Assembly: GCF_002198715.1 (NCBI RefSeq)
Contig: NZ_MWLK01000023.1
Span: 1-64,000, forward strand
Reading direction: 5' to 3'
From: Rhodomicrobium sp. R_RK_3
GTDB lineage: Bacteria; Pseudomonadota; Alphaproteobacteria; Rhizobiales; Rhodomicrobiaceae
DNA: 64,000 nt
A program made the translations under genes and the position numbers. Positions 8,006-16,762 of the stretch are shown here, piece after piece; the first letter of the stretch is position 1, and every line of letters starts with the position of its first letter. Below the pieces are notes generated by a model. The model was given only the letters and a program-made list of their open reading frames with translations. It did no database searches and was not told the DNA's origin.

Positions 8006-8401
8006 ATGGAAGAGGCGCTGATTGCACGGCTGCTGGCGGCGCCCGGCGTCGCCGCCATGGTCGGGCCGCGGCTTTATCCGGGCCGGCGGCCGCAGGCCTC
8101 GGCGCTGCCGGCGGCGACCCTCATCCGCATCTCCGGCGCCCCCGTCTATACCGACCAGGGCGAGGCGGGCCTCGCCTCGGCGCGCGTCCAGATCGATTGC
8201 TGGGGCGAAAGCTATGCAGCGGCGAAGCTAACCGCGCGGGCGGTGATCGCCGCGCTCTCCGCCTTCGCCGGCCTGGCGGGCGGCGTAACCTTCCAGAACA
8301 TCCTGCTCGATGCCGAGCGCGATTTCTCCGAGGGCGGAAGCAACGCCGCCGATTATCTCTTCCGCACCACTCTCGATTTCATCGTCTGGCACCAAACCTA
8401 G
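8006..8401 (+). CDS. Phage tail completion protein (DUF3168 family)
   Basis: 131 residues. The pattern ALIARLLAAPGVAAMVG, then YPGRRPQASALPAATL and ARVQIDCWGESY, is typical of DUF3168/gp17-like proteins that cap the tail at the head-proximal end. It follows gp10-like protein by three bases and precedes the tail tube gene, the expected position. Confidence 0.87.
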   Translation: MEEALIARLLAAPGVAAMVGPRLYPGRRPQASALPAATLIRISGAPVYTDQGEAGLASARVQIDCWGESYAAAKLTARAVIAALSAFAGLAGGVTFQNILLDAERDFSEGGSNAADYLFRTTLDFIVWHQT

Positions 8402-8410
8402 GAGCTTAGA

Positions 8411-8809
8411 ATGACCGCCAACGTTGGACGCACCACCATGCTCCACTGGGGCGAGGGGTCTCCCGCGCCTGTCGTCGCCGGCGTCCGCGAGAAGGGCATC
8501 ACCTTCTCCGGCGAGGCCGTCGACATCACCAACGACGACTCCAGCGGCTGGCAGCAGCTGCTCAATGCCGCCCAGGTCAAGAGTGTCGAGATCACCTGCT
8601 CGGGTGTCCTGGTCAACGACACCCTCAGGGCGGATTATTTCGGCAACGCCCGCATGAAGACCGCCGCCTTCGAATATCCCGATGGCGGCGTCGTCACCGG
8701 CTCGTTCTATCTCCAGGAATATGCCGAGACCGGCAATCATGACGACGCCATCACCTTCGAGGCGACCTTCGTCTCGAGCGGCGCCGTCGCCTACACGCCG
8801 GCGGACTGA
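8411..8809 (+). CDS. Major tail tube protein
   Basis: 132 residues, beta-rich. The segments GITFSGEAVDITNDDSSGW and the C-terminal AITFEATFVSSG match the TP901-1-like phage major tail protein family, which polymerises into the tail tube of siphophages. A purine-rich site (GGAGCTTAG) precedes the ATG. It is followed by the chaperone and tape measure genes, the canonical siphovirus order. Confidence 0.87.
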   Translation: MTANVGRTTMLHWGEGSPAPVVAGVREKGITFSGEAVDITNDDSSGWQQLLNAAQVKSVEITCSGVLVNDTLRADYFGNARMKTAAFEYPDGGVVTGSFYLQEYAETGNHDDAITFEATFVSSGAVAYTPAD

Positions 8810-8811
8810 CC

Positions 8812-9267
8812 GTGGGGGTGTTCACGCCGATCGAGCTGGACTGGAAGGGGTCCATCTACACGATCAAGCCGCACCGCATCATGGGCATGATTTCGGTGAT
8901 CGAGGATGCCATCACCCTCGCCGAGCTGCAGGAGTTCTGCCGCCGCGGCGCGCCGCCGACGGCCAAGCTCTGCATGGCCTATGGCAACGTGCTCCGTTAC
9001 GCCGGCGTCGCCGTCACCGATGACGACATCTATGCGCACGCCTTCGCCGGCAAGCAGGAAATGGAAGCCGTCATCGAGACCGCGATGGGGCTGATGAAGA
9101 TGATGATGCCACCGGCGGCGCGGGCGCGGATGGACGCCGCGCTGGCGAACAAGGGCGCCGAGGCACCGGCCGCGACGGAGGGTCGGGATCCGGGAAACCC
9201 TCCGGGGCCGGCTCGACGTTCGTCGAGGAAGCCTACAAGGCGGCGGTCGTCATCGGCAAATGGGTAA
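8812..9267 (+). CDS. Tail assembly chaperone, short form (gpG-like)
   Basis: 151 residues from a GTG start two bases after the tail tube stop. The position between tail tube and tape measure, and an overlapping second frame, identify it as the gpG-type chaperone that coats the tape measure during tail assembly. Residues 1-~110 look folded and helical, while the tail after residue ~122 in this frame is Arg/Ser/Pro-rich. That low-complexity end is probably just the zero-frame product beyond the frameshift site. Confidence 0.8.
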   Translation: MGVFTPIELDWKGSIYTIKPHRIMGMISVIEDAITLAELQEFCRRGAPPTAKLCMAYGNVLRYAGVAVTDDDIYAHAFAGKQEMEAVIETAMGLMKMMMPPAARARMDAALANKGAEAPAATEGRDPGNPPGPARRSSRKPTRRRSSSANG

Positions 9268-9443
9268 CGCGCGACCAGTTCTGGCGAATGCATCCGGATG
9301 AATTCTGGTGGCACCTCGAGGGCAACAAGCCCGAGCCGGTCTATCGCGGCAAAAAGCACACTCTGACCGGTACCGACGTCGACGGCATTTTGGCCGATCT
9401 GAAAGCCAGGGGGATCGAAAGCAGATGGCAGAAAGCTCGGTAG
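8812..9443 (+). CDS. Tail assembly chaperone, long form by -1 frameshift (gpGT-like)
   Basis: At 9192-9198 the zero-frame codons read through G GGA AAC, a canonical slippery heptamer. Slipping back one base joins codons to 9198 with the -1 frame from 9198 to TAG at 9441-9443, giving 129 + 81 = 210 residues. The -1 frame peptide contains STFVEEAYKAAVVIGKW and QFWRMHPDEFWWHLE, which reads like a real conserved tail-chaperone C-terminal domain. The extension's last bases overlap the tape measure start. This mirrors lambda G/GT and related phages. Confidence 0.78.
9192..9198 (+). promoter_or_regulatory. Slippery heptamer GGGAAAC for -1 frameshifting
   Basis: The heptamer fits X XXY YYZ with X=G, Y=A, Z=C, and its phase is correct: the zero-frame codons are GGA and AAC. 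Both tRNAs can re-pair one base back on GGG and AAA. The downstream sequence is very GC-rich (CCCTCCGGGGCCGGCTCG), so a stimulatory structure is plausible but I did not fold it. Confidence 0.75.
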
Positions 9444-11143
9444 TCGGCGCGCTGCGCGTCACCCTCGGCCTCAACGCCGCCGAATTCGACAAGGGCGTCG
9501 ACAAGGCGGCCGATAGCCTGGCGCGGCTCCACAAGGCGGCGTCCGTTGTCGGAACCGCCATCGGCGTCACCTTCGGGGCGGCGGCGACGGCGATCGGCGT
9601 GAGCGTGCACAGAGCGGTTGTCGAACTCGACAAGTTCGGCGAGCTGTCGCAATCGATCGGCGTGCCGGTCCAGCAGCTCACCGGGCTGGCGCACGCCGCC
9701 CAGCTTTCCGGCGTCGAGCTCGATGGGCTCGGGACGGCGTTCAAGAAACTGTCCGTCAACATGATGGCCATTGCCTCCGGCGACACCACCTCGACCGCGG
9801 CGCGCTCCTTCGCCGCGCTCGGCGTGGCGGTCAGAGACGCAACCGGCGCCATGCGCCCGGCCGGGGATGTCTTCATTGATGTCGCCGCCAAATTCGCCAC
9901 GCTGCAGGATGGGGCGAGCAAGACCGCGCTTGCTGTCGCGCTGTTCGGCCGGGCCGGCGCGGATCTCATCCCGCTGCTCAACCAGGGCCGCGAGGGCCTC
10001 AAGCTGATGGCCGATGAGGCGGAAGCGCTCGGCCTGGTCGTCACCAACCGCGCGGTCAAAGCGTCCGACAGCTTCAGCGACTCGATGAACAAGCTCGGCG
10101 CGGCCTTCACCGGCATCGGCCGGCAGATCATGGACCGGCTCGGGCCGGCGGTGGCGCACCTCACCGAGCGCTTCGTCGAATGGGTCAAAGAAAGCCGCAT
10201 CGTTCACACCATCGCCGACACCATCGCCGTGGCCTTCAAGTCGCTGGCGACCGTCGGCGTGGTGCTGAAGGGCGTCTATGACGAGCTGACCAGTTCCACC
10301 ATTCAATTCGCCCGCGCCCTGACTGCCGTGGCGCAGCTCAAGTCCGGCGATGTGGTCGGCGCATGGGATACCATAAAGCAGGCCGTGGCGGGATCCGGCG
10401 AGGGTGCGAAGGCGGCGACCCAAAGCTTCAACGAGCTATGGGCGGCGGCCTCGGGCGAGGAAGCGCAGGCGGCAGCTGCGACGCATAAGGACAAGGTGGC
10501 GGCGCCGATCATCCAGAGCACGGAGGCGATGGCGGCGGCCAAGCGCGATCTGAACGAGGAGGAAAGGGAGTGGCAGCGGCTGATCACCGATGGCGTGAAG
10601 CTGGCCGAGGCCACGCGCTCGCCGTCGGAGATCTTCGCCGAGAAAGCCCGCGCGCTCGATGCCGCGCTGCAATCGAACGACATCAATGCGCAGCAGTTCG
10701 CCGCGGCGATGCAGAAGGCCACCTTCGTCGCCGCAAATGCCTATGCCAGCATGGCGTCGGGCATCGCCAGCAATCTCGCCACGGCCTTCGGCAATTCCAA
10801 AGCCTTCGCCATCGCGGCCGCCATCATCAACACCGCCGAGAGCGTGACGAAAACGCTGGCGACCTATGGCGCAACGCCTTGGGGGTTCGCCGCGGCCGCG
10901 GCCGCAGCCGCCGCCGGCGCCGCTCAGATCTCCGCCATCCGCTCGACCACGAAGGGCGGCGGCGGCGGGGGCGGCGGGGGTGCGTCGCCGGCAGCAGCGG
11001 CGCCCGCGGCCGAGGCGCCGCAGCAGGGCGTCTTCATCCAGCTCAACGGCGAGACGTTCGGGCGCGCGCAGGTGCGTGGGCTGATCGAGCAGATCCAAGG
11101 CGCCATCGATGACGGCATGACATTGAGGCTTACCCAAGCATGA
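9425..11143 (+). CDS. Phage tail tape measure protein
   Basis: 572 residues, very Ala-rich and helical, starting MAESSVVGALRVTLGLNAAEF, a typical tape measure opening. Two hydrophobic stretches (about residues 38-60 and 450-500) would insert in the host membrane during DNA ejection. A run of nine Gly (coded near 10957-10981) and an Ala/Pro linker precede a short conserved end. Using about 1.5 angstrom per residue, the tail would be near 85 nm. It starts inside the chaperone frame-shifted 3' end. Confidence 0.87.
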   Translation: MAESSVVGALRVTLGLNAAEFDKGVDKAADSLARLHKAASVVGTAIGVTFGAAATAIGVSVHRAVVELDKFGELSQSIGVPVQQLTGLAHAAQLSGVELDGLGTAFKKLSVNMMAIASGDTTSTAARSFAALGVAVRDATGAMRPAGDVFIDVAAKFATLQDGASKTALAVALFGRAGADLIPLLNQGREGLKLMADEAEALGLVVTNRAVKASDSFSDSMNKLGAAFTGIGRQIMDRLGPAVAHLTERFVEWVKESRIVHTIADTIAVAFKSLATVGVVLKGVYDELTSSTIQFARALTAVAQLKSGDVVGAWDTIKQAVAGSGEGAKAATQSFNELWAAASGEEAQAAAATHKDKVAAPIIQSTEAMAAAKRDLNEEEREWQRLITDGVKLAEATRSPSEIFAEKARALDAALQSNDINAQQFAAAMQKATFVAANAYASMASGIASNLATAFGNSKAFAIAAAIINTAESVTKTLATYGATPWGFAAAAAAAAAGAAQISAIRSTTKGGGGGGGGGASPAAAAPAAEAPQQGVFIQLNGETFGRAQVRGLIEQIQGAIDDGMTLRLTQA

Positions 11144-11976
11144 GCGTGGTCATCTCAGGCAGCCTCTCGCTCGGAGACATCATCTCCGGCGGCGGCATCA
11201 TCAACGCCAACAATCCCGTCATCGGCTGGCAGCAGCGCGCCACGGCCGCCAATATCTCGGCGACCACGGCAGCGGCCGGCTTCCCGGCCAGCAACCTCGC
11301 CAACCCCTCGACCAATCTCCGCTGGCTGGGCGTCGCGGGCCCGGGCGACCAGTTCATCACCGTCGAGGTGAATAGCGTCGAGGACATCGATTATGTCGGC
11401 ATCGCCCGGCACAATTTCGCGGCGGCGCAAATTCCGGTTTCCATCGAGGGATTGACCGAAGCGGGAAGCCCGGAGGGCTGGCAGGAGCTCGTCGGCGAGG
11501 TCATCCTGCCGAACGACGGGCCCGCGCTGTTTCGCTTCACGCCGCAAGGCCTGACAGCGATCCGCATCCGCCTCCGGCCCGGCACGGCGGCGCCGACCGC
11601 GGCCGTCGTCTATGTCGGCAAGCTGCTGGTGCTGCAGCGCCGGATCTTCGTCGGCCATACCCCGATCAATTACGGGCGCACGGCGAAGGTCGTCAACGGG
11701 CGCAGCGAGAGCGGAAACTTCCTCGGCCGCATCGTGCTCAATGAGAGCACGCAGACCTCGGTCGACCTGCAAAATCTGACGCCGGCCTGGTACCGCGCCT
11801 ACATGGAGCCGTTCATTCAGGCGAGCAAGGAAGCCCCCTTCTTCTTCGCCTGGCGCCCGGGGGATTACCCGCTCGAGGTCGGCTATGCCTGGATGGCCAA
11901 TGACCCGCAGCCCAGCAACCAGGCGGCGAACGGCATGATGCAGGTGAAGCTGGATATCGGCGGCATCGTCAAATGA
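11140..11976 (+). CDS. Putative distal tail / tail tip protein
   Basis: 278 residues, directly after the tape measure (start overlaps its stop) and coupled to the next gene by ATGA overlap. Beta-rich, with SNLANPSTNLRW and FITVEVNSVEDIDYVGI recalling discoidin-like (F5/8C-type) jelly rolls used in tail tips. The C-terminal part has AWYRAYMEPFI and FFFAWRPGDYPLEVGY, similar to minor tail proteins. Position suggests the distal tail ring. No enzymatic motif seen. Confidence 0.65.
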   Translation: MSVVISGSLSLGDIISGGGIINANNPVIGWQQRATAANISATTAAAGFPASNLANPSTNLRWLGVAGPGDQFITVEVNSVEDIDYVGIARHNFAAAQIPVSIEGLTEAGSPEGWQELVGEVILPNDGPALFRFTPQGLTAIRIRLRPGTAAPTAAVVYVGKLLVLQRRIFVGHTPINYGRTAKVVNGRSESGNFLGRIVLNESTQTSVDLQNLTPAWYRAYMEPFIQASKEAPFFFAWRPGDYPLEVGYAWMANDPQPSNQAANGMMQVKLDIGGIVK

Positions 11977-14126
11977 AGTCATTGACCTATATCGAGATCG
12001 AGGTGCCCGAATTCGCCGGATCGTCCCCGGAGGAGCTCGTCAGGCTGCGCTTTTCCGAGCCGACCGATTATCTGCCGGCCGAAATCGACGCCATAGCCTC
12101 GATCAAGTCCGTCAGCTACACGCCGTCGAAGGTCTCGCTCGGCGTCGATCTCGGCCAGCGCGCGACGCTTCAAATCAGCTTCACCGACCATCGCCACATC
12201 TTCGCCGGCGAGCCCTTCGAGAGCGGCACCTTCTGGGGCAAGTGGCGCGCGCGCTATGGCCAGCGCCTGCGCGGCTACCCTGTCCGCTGGATCCAGGGCC
12301 TGCTCGGCCAGGCGCTCGATCAGATGGAAGTCCGGCACTTCGTGATCGAGAGCACGGACGGCCCGACGCCGCAGGGCATCTACACGATCACCGCCAAGGA
12401 CGTCCTGAAGCTTGCCGACGGCGATCGGGCGCAGGCGCCGCTGGCATCGAACGGCTTCATCATCGCCAATCTCGATACCGACGACACGGCGGTTTCGCTG
12501 TCGCCGACCGGCGTCGGCAATCTCGAATATCCGGCCTCCGGCCATGTGGCGATCGGCGGCAAGGAGATCTGCGCCTTCACACGCTCCGGCGATGCGCTGA
12601 CCCTCACGCGCGGGCAGCTCGGCACGCTGGCCGCGTCGCATGAGGCGGGCGATCGCGCCCAACTGGTGCTGCGCTATACCGGCGAGGATCCGGCGGACAT
12701 CATTCGCGATCTGCTGGTCAACTACGCCGGCGTGCCCGACGCCTATATCCCGATCACCGCTTGGCGGACGGAGACCGAAAGCTTCCTGCAGCGGCTCTAC
12801 ACCACCGTTATCGCCGAGCCGACCAGCGTCAACACGCTGGTGTCCGAGCTGGTGCAGCAGGCGGCGCTCGCCATCTGGTGGGAACCGCTGTCGCAGCAAA
12901 TCCGCCTTCAGGTGCTCCGCGCCATCGCCACCACGGCCGACCGCTTCACCGAGGACAACACGCTGGAAGGCTCGCTCTCGATCAAGGATCAGCCGGGCAG
13001 CCGCGTCTCTCAGATCTGGACCTATTTCGGCCTGCGCAATCCGCTCGAGCCGATCGACCAGGCGGATAATTATCGAAGCATCGCCGTCACGGCCGACCTC
13101 GAGGCGGAAACCGCGTACGGCACCTCGGTCATCAAAAAGATCTTCTCGCGCTGGATCCCGTTCGGCGGGCGCCAGGTGGCGCTGCGCCTCAACGACATCC
13201 AGCTCGGCCGCTTCCGCGACCCGCCGCGCCTGTTCAGCTTCAGCCTGTTCCGGCGCGGCCCGGAAAACCCGGTGCTCGGCGGCGGCTACCGTCTCGAGGC
13301 GTGGCCGCTGCAGACCGTCACCGGCTTGGCCGCCGATGCGCCGATCCAGATCACCCAGCTCAATCCGATGGCCGACCGCTATCAGATCGAGGCCGAGGAA
13401 GCGCTGTTCCAGACCTTCACGCCGGGCGATCTCGTCAACCGCGTCATCATCATCGACAGCAACATCAACAATGTGAATCTGCGTGACATCCACGACAGCA
13501 TCTATCCCGACCCCACCGGCGAGGAAAGCCCTGCCGTGACTCTGACCGTCTACATCGAGGCAGGCGTCATCGTCGGCTCGAACAGCACCGGGGCGCCGGC
13601 CTTCAACGTCGGCACATGGCCAGTGGGCATCGACATCACCGTCTACCTGCGCGGGCGCATCCAGGGACGTGGCGGTGATGGAGGCTTTGTCACTGAAAAC
13701 TTCGGCGGCCCAGGCGGCAACGGCGGCCCGGCATTATTCACGCGCTTCCCCATTGACCTCATTCTCAACGAGGGCACTGGGCAAATATGGGGCGGCGGCG
13801 GTGGAGGTGGCGGCGCTGATAGTCCGGGTGATGGTGGCGCAGGCGGCGGCGGCGGTGGCGGCGCAGGTCAGCTTCCGGGGTTGGGCAACCCAGGCGATAG
13901 ACCTCCGGATACGCAGGCTCAGAACGGCACGACCGAGGCCGGTGGCTTCCGAGGTGGCGGCAATCGGAACCGCACCGGCGGCAATGGCGGTGGTCCGGGG
14001 CAGGCCGGTGGGAACGCGAACGGTGCAAACTTCGGCGTCGGCGGCGCGGCGGGCCCCGCCATCGACGGGCTGTCCTTCATCACCAAAACCGGCGCGGGCG
14101 ATATTCGCGGCTCCCAGATCAATTAG
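11973..14126 (+). CDS. Tail hub/tip protein with C-terminal polyglycine adhesin-like domain
   Basis: 717 residues. The first ~540 residues are a mixed alpha/beta structure with no motif I can name beyond its tail-tip position; the segment around GGYRLEAWPLQTVTG fits hub-type proteins. From about residue 561 to 705 the chain becomes extremely Gly-rich, in blocks such as GRGGDGG, GGPGGNGGP, GGGGGGGGA and GGNGGGPGQAGG, separated by short sequences. This layout resembles the polyglycine-II sandwich of T-even Gp38-type receptor-binding adhesins. The likely role is host recognition at the tail tip. Confidence 0.65.
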   Translation: MKSLTYIEIEVPEFAGSSPEELVRLRFSEPTDYLPAEIDAIASIKSVSYTPSKVSLGVDLGQRATLQISFTDHRHIFAGEPFESGTFWGKWRARYGQRLRGYPVRWIQGLLGQALDQMEVRHFVIESTDGPTPQGIYTITAKDVLKLADGDRAQAPLASNGFIIANLDTDDTAVSLSPTGVGNLEYPASGHVAIGGKEICAFTRSGDALTLTRGQLGTLAASHEAGDRAQLVLRYTGEDPADIIRDLLVNYAGVPDAYIPITAWRTETESFLQRLYTTVIAEPTSVNTLVSELVQQAALAIWWEPLSQQIRLQVLRAIATTADRFTEDNTLEGSLSIKDQPGSRVSQIWTYFGLRNPLEPIDQADNYRSIAVTADLEAETAYGTSVIKKIFSRWIPFGGRQVALRLNDIQLGRFRDPPRLFSFSLFRRGPENPVLGGGYRLEAWPLQTVTGLAADAPIQITQLNPMADRYQIEAEEALFQTFTPGDLVNRVIIIDSNINNVNLRDIHDSIYPDPTGEESPAVTLTVYIEAGVIVGSNSTGAPAFNVGTWPVGIDITVYLRGRIQGRGGDGGFVTENFGGPGGNGGPALFTRFPIDLILNEGTGQIWGGGGGGGGADSPGDGGAGGGGGGGAGQLPGLGNPGDRPPDTQAQNGTTEAGGFRGGGNRNRTGGNGGGPGQAGGNANGANFGVGGAAGPAIDGLSFITKTGAGDIRGSQIN

Positions 14127-14135
14127 GAATTTCCC

Positions 14136-15335
14136 ATGACGATGGCTCGATGGCAGTCGACGATTGTCGACGGCAACGGCAATGTGCTGCCCGCCGCACA
14201 GATCACAGTGCGCCGTGAGATCGCGGGCGCCCCTCTTGCCTCGATCTATTCCGACCGGGCCGGCGCAACGCCGCTCGGAAACCCGTTCGCGGCCGACAGC
14301 GAGGGTTTTGCCGCGTTCCATGCCGCTGGCGGGGCTTATCGGATTACGGCCCAGCTCGGCACCGTGTCGCGGACCTGGCGCTATGTCCCCGTTGGCCTCG
14401 TGGCCGAGCGGGACTTCGCCGACGCATTCCTGCCGCGCGGCGCATGGGCGGGCGGCACGACCTACGCGCAGAATGATCTCGTTTCGCATGAAGGCTTCGC
14501 TTTCGTCTCGAACGGCAACGGCAATTTCGGGAACGAGCCGCAGGTTACGGGCTCACCTGCCGCGCCCGTGTCGGACGGCGACTGGACGCATATCGGCACC
14601 GTCGGCACGAGCGGCGCCGATGGGGCACCGGGTTCGTCAGACGTCACCGGCACGTCGACGTCACCGGTCGCGATCGGCACCGGCTCGAAAGCGTTCACCT
14701 TGGCGGAGACCGATCGGGGCTGGGGCGTCGGGGCAAGGCTGAGAGCGAGTAGCAGCGCCAGCCCATCCACGAATTTCATGGAAGGGGTGATAACGAGCTA
14801 TAGCGTGGCGGCGCTGGAGGTGCTCGTCGATCTCATCGGCGGCGGCGGAACGCACGCTGACTGGACCTTCAGCATCGCCGGCCAGCGGGGCATCCAGGGC
14901 GAGCAAGGGGAACAGGGGGAGCAGGGCGAGCAAGGCGAGTCCGGAGCCAACGCTCCCCTTATCGTCTCGTTGCAAGTCTATCTGGCCAATGAGAACGTCG
15001 TCATCTCGAACGCTGCGGGCGGCGTCGCATATCGGGCACCAGCCGACTTGAATGACTTCAGGATGACGGCAGTCGGCGCATCGGTGGTCACGCCCGGCAC
15101 GACCGGAAACCTCGATCTTCAGGTGCGCAATGCGACCCGGGGCGTCGCCATGCTCTCGACCGCAATGAGGATCGAGAGCGGCGAGGGCGGTACGCAGACG
15201 AGCGCGCAGCCTGGCACGATTGACACGGCGAACGATGACGTCGCGACCGGCGATCTCATCGTGATCGACGTCGACACGGTGCATTCCTCGCCGCCGAAGG
15301 GACTGATCGTGGATTTGAAGTTTGAGGCTCCGTGA
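14136..15335 (+). CDS. Tail fibre protein with collagen-like segment
   Basis: 399 residues. The N-terminal ~90 residues look like a small beta domain (VDGNGNVLPAAQITV). Around residues 100-140 is a carbohydrate-binding-module-like stretch, GAWAGGTTYAQNDLVS, of the type found in tail fibres and chitin-binding proteins. Residues ~252-270 are collagen-like G-x-y triplets, mostly GEQ repeats, which would trimerise. The C-terminal ~130 residues are a beta-rich tip. ATG 14136 has AGGAA upstream; a second ATG six bases on is possible. Confidence 0.75.
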   Translation: MTMARWQSTIVDGNGNVLPAAQITVRREIAGAPLASIYSDRAGATPLGNPFAADSEGFAAFHAAGGAYRITAQLGTVSRTWRYVPVGLVAERDFADAFLPRGAWAGGTTYAQNDLVSHEGFAFVSNGNGNFGNEPQVTGSPAAPVSDGDWTHIGTVGTSGADGAPGSSDVTGTSTSPVAIGTGSKAFTLAETDRGWGVGARLRASSSASPSTNFMEGVITSYSVAALEVLVDLIGGGGTHADWTFSIAGQRGIQGEQGEQGEQGEQGESGANAPLIVSLQVYLANENVVISNAAGGVAYRAPADLNDFRMTAVGASVVTPGTTGNLDLQVRNATRGVAMLSTAMRIESGEGGTQTSAQPGTIDTANDDVATGDLIVIDVDTVHSSPPKGLIVDLKFEAP

Positions 15336-16084
15336 TGATGCAACCGCGCATTGTTCATGTACGGCGTCGCCCACGGCCCGCGCCGCTACCGGCTTCTCTG
15401 AGATTTCTATATGCCGCAGAGGGCGGCAGCGTGCTGCAGGTGATCTACCCCGGCACTGCGTCAGATGCAGATCGAAGGCGTTTTACCGTCTCCTGCTGGG
15501 TGAGAAATCTCGCCGGTGACGATGGTACCGGTGCGGCGATATTTGGACTGACAGGGGGTTTTACTGCCATCAGCGCTATCGCTATTACCGGTGTTCAAGT
15601 TAGCTATGGCGCAGGCGGACTTGATGGAGCGATTTACCCCGGCATGCCCAATGATATTTGGACACATTATGTCTTCCAGCTCGACACATCGCAGGCGATT
15701 GAAGCGAACCGGCTCAGGGTGTTCAAGGATAACGCAGAGCTCATTCCGCCTAATCCCGTTGTCATGACGCAGAACCGGCTGTCGGCGTTCTTTCTTTCAG
15801 GTGCGGTCCTTAGCCTAGGCGCTCTCTTCCCTGTAGCCGGCAAGCTGGCATTCCTCGACATATGCCCCGGCAACATTTATGCGCCATCGGCATTTGCAGG
15901 CGATGTCGGCGGCGTGTGGTCGGCTCGGATGGCCCCTTCGGTGAGCTACGGCACACTCGGCAGCAGATACGATGGTTCGAACGGGTTTAGCGACATGAGC
16001 GGCAACGGCCTGCACCTGACCGATATTGGAAACCCCGACCCGACCGTCGCGTCGGATTTCGCGGATTTGCCGGCCTATGTGTAA
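15335..16084 (+). CDS. Tail protein with LamG/concanavalin-like domain
   Basis: About 249 residues. After a basic, Pro-rich N-terminus the rest reads as a jelly-roll: FTVSCWVRN, IWTHYVFQLD, NRLRVFKDNAEL and KLAFLDICPG are typical strands of LamG-type domains, which bind glycans. It is the last tail gene on the plus strand and overlaps the fibre gene stop (TGATG). The start could also be GTG at 15332. It is probably an accessory fibre or receptor-binding component. Confidence 0.6.
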   Translation: MMQPRIVHVRRRPRPAPLPASLRFLYAAEGGSVLQVIYPGTASDADRRRFTVSCWVRNLAGDDGTGAAIFGLTGGFTAISAIAITGVQVSYGAGGLDGAIYPGMPNDIWTHYVFQLDTSQAIEANRLRVFKDNAELIPPNPVVMTQNRLSAFFLSGAVLSLGALFPVAGKLAFLDICPGNIYAPSAFAGDVGGVWSARMAPSVSYGTLGSRYDGSNGFSDMSGNGLHLTDIGNPDPTVASDFADLPAYV

Positions 16085-16174
16085 ACATTTGCTCGTCCGG
16101 CTCAGCTTTTCGGTCAGAACTCCGACGTCGCGTCCTGCGTGCGCGCAAACGCTGGTCGCGAGGCGGAGAGGAGA

Positions 16175-16381
16175 TCACAAAGGTGAAGGGCTGTGTCCTG
16201 GCTCCCGGTGAATGAGCATTTGCTCGTAGATTTCGAGAAAGGTCTCCAGCAGTGCTGTCGCTCTTGCTCTGTCCGGGCCGGTGCAGTTTACGATCCGCAA
16301 ACGCTGCTGTGCGATGCGGTCCTCAGCTTCGCAGAGATGAGTATCAGCCAAAGCGATTTGATCCAGGATTAAGGCTTTCAT
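16175..16381 (-). CDS. Small hypothetical protein, paralogue A (prophage moron)
   Basis: 68 residues, highly charged helical protein. It aligns without gaps over ~58 residues with its neighbour at 16421-16645: both have L-DQI-L-D--L---A--RIA-QR-R, then a short turn and LL--FL--Y-QM--HR. Proteins of this shape (HVAEAERHI...QREI...LL..F...H) are common uncharacterised proteins in Bradyrhizobium-type genomes. It lies against the direction of the tail and lysis genes, like a moron acquired by the phage. Confidence 0.6.
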   Translation of the reverse strand: MKALILDQIALADTHLCEAEDRIAQQRLRIVNCTGPDRARATALLETFLEIYEQMLIHREPGHSPSPL

Positions 16382-16420
16382 GGCGATCCGATCAAGCGAC
16401 GCCTCATGCCTCTCACTATA

Positions 16421-16645
16421 CTAGCAATTGGCAAGCATCTCGACAAGCCTTGCCCGATGCGCCTCCATTTGTGCATACCTTTTTAGGAAAATATCAAGCA
16501 AATCTTGGGCTGTTTTCCTTTCCAGCCCAACCGATCGAGCTACACGGGACCGCTGATCGGCTATCCGATGAGCGGTTTTAGTGAGATACACGTCTGTTAA
16601 GACTATCTGATCCTGAATTAGTCCGTCCATCATGTGATTTCTCAA
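16421..16645 (-). CDS. Small hypothetical protein, paralogue B (prophage moron)
   Basis: Up to 74 residues; the start may be the internal MMDGLIQDQ (16633 or 16630), which would align with the start of its paralogue at 16175-16381. Two amphipathic helices are likely. The shared pattern DQI-L-D--L, HRIADQRSR and LLDIFLKRYAQMEAHR shows a tandem duplication. The upstream AT-rich stretch (16680-16735) with an inverted repeat TAGGTA-3-TACCTA (16713-16727) may hold its promoter and operator. Confidence 0.55.
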   Translation of the reverse strand: MRNHMMDGLIQDQIVLTDVYLTKTAHRIADQRSRVARSVGLERKTAQDLLDIFLKRYAQMEAHRARLVEMLANC

Positions 16646-16712
16646 TGCGAGGGGTTAGAGCACAACGACCAGCCAGATCAGAAAGTTCGGCTCAAATAGG
16701 TAATTTTACTCA

Positions 16713-16727
16713 TAGGTAGATTACCTA
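16713..16727. promoter_or_regulatory. Short inverted repeat in AT-rich gap upstream of moron genes
   Basis: The arms TAGGTA (16713-16718) and TACCTA (16722-16727) are separated by three bases, and a further TAGGTA occurs at 16697-16702. The gap is markedly AT-rich compared with flanking phage genes. It may be an operator or promoter for the two minus-strand genes. This is an inference from sequence shape only. Confidence 0.3.
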
Positions 16728-16762
16728 GTCGCTGGGTTCGCCCCAATCACACCAAGACCGAT

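Noticed and set aside
10957-10981. Simple Gly-codon run as a repeat element
   Set aside because: It is a coding poly-Gly linker in the tape measure protein, not a mobile or CRISPR repeat. I saw no CRISPR array in the window.
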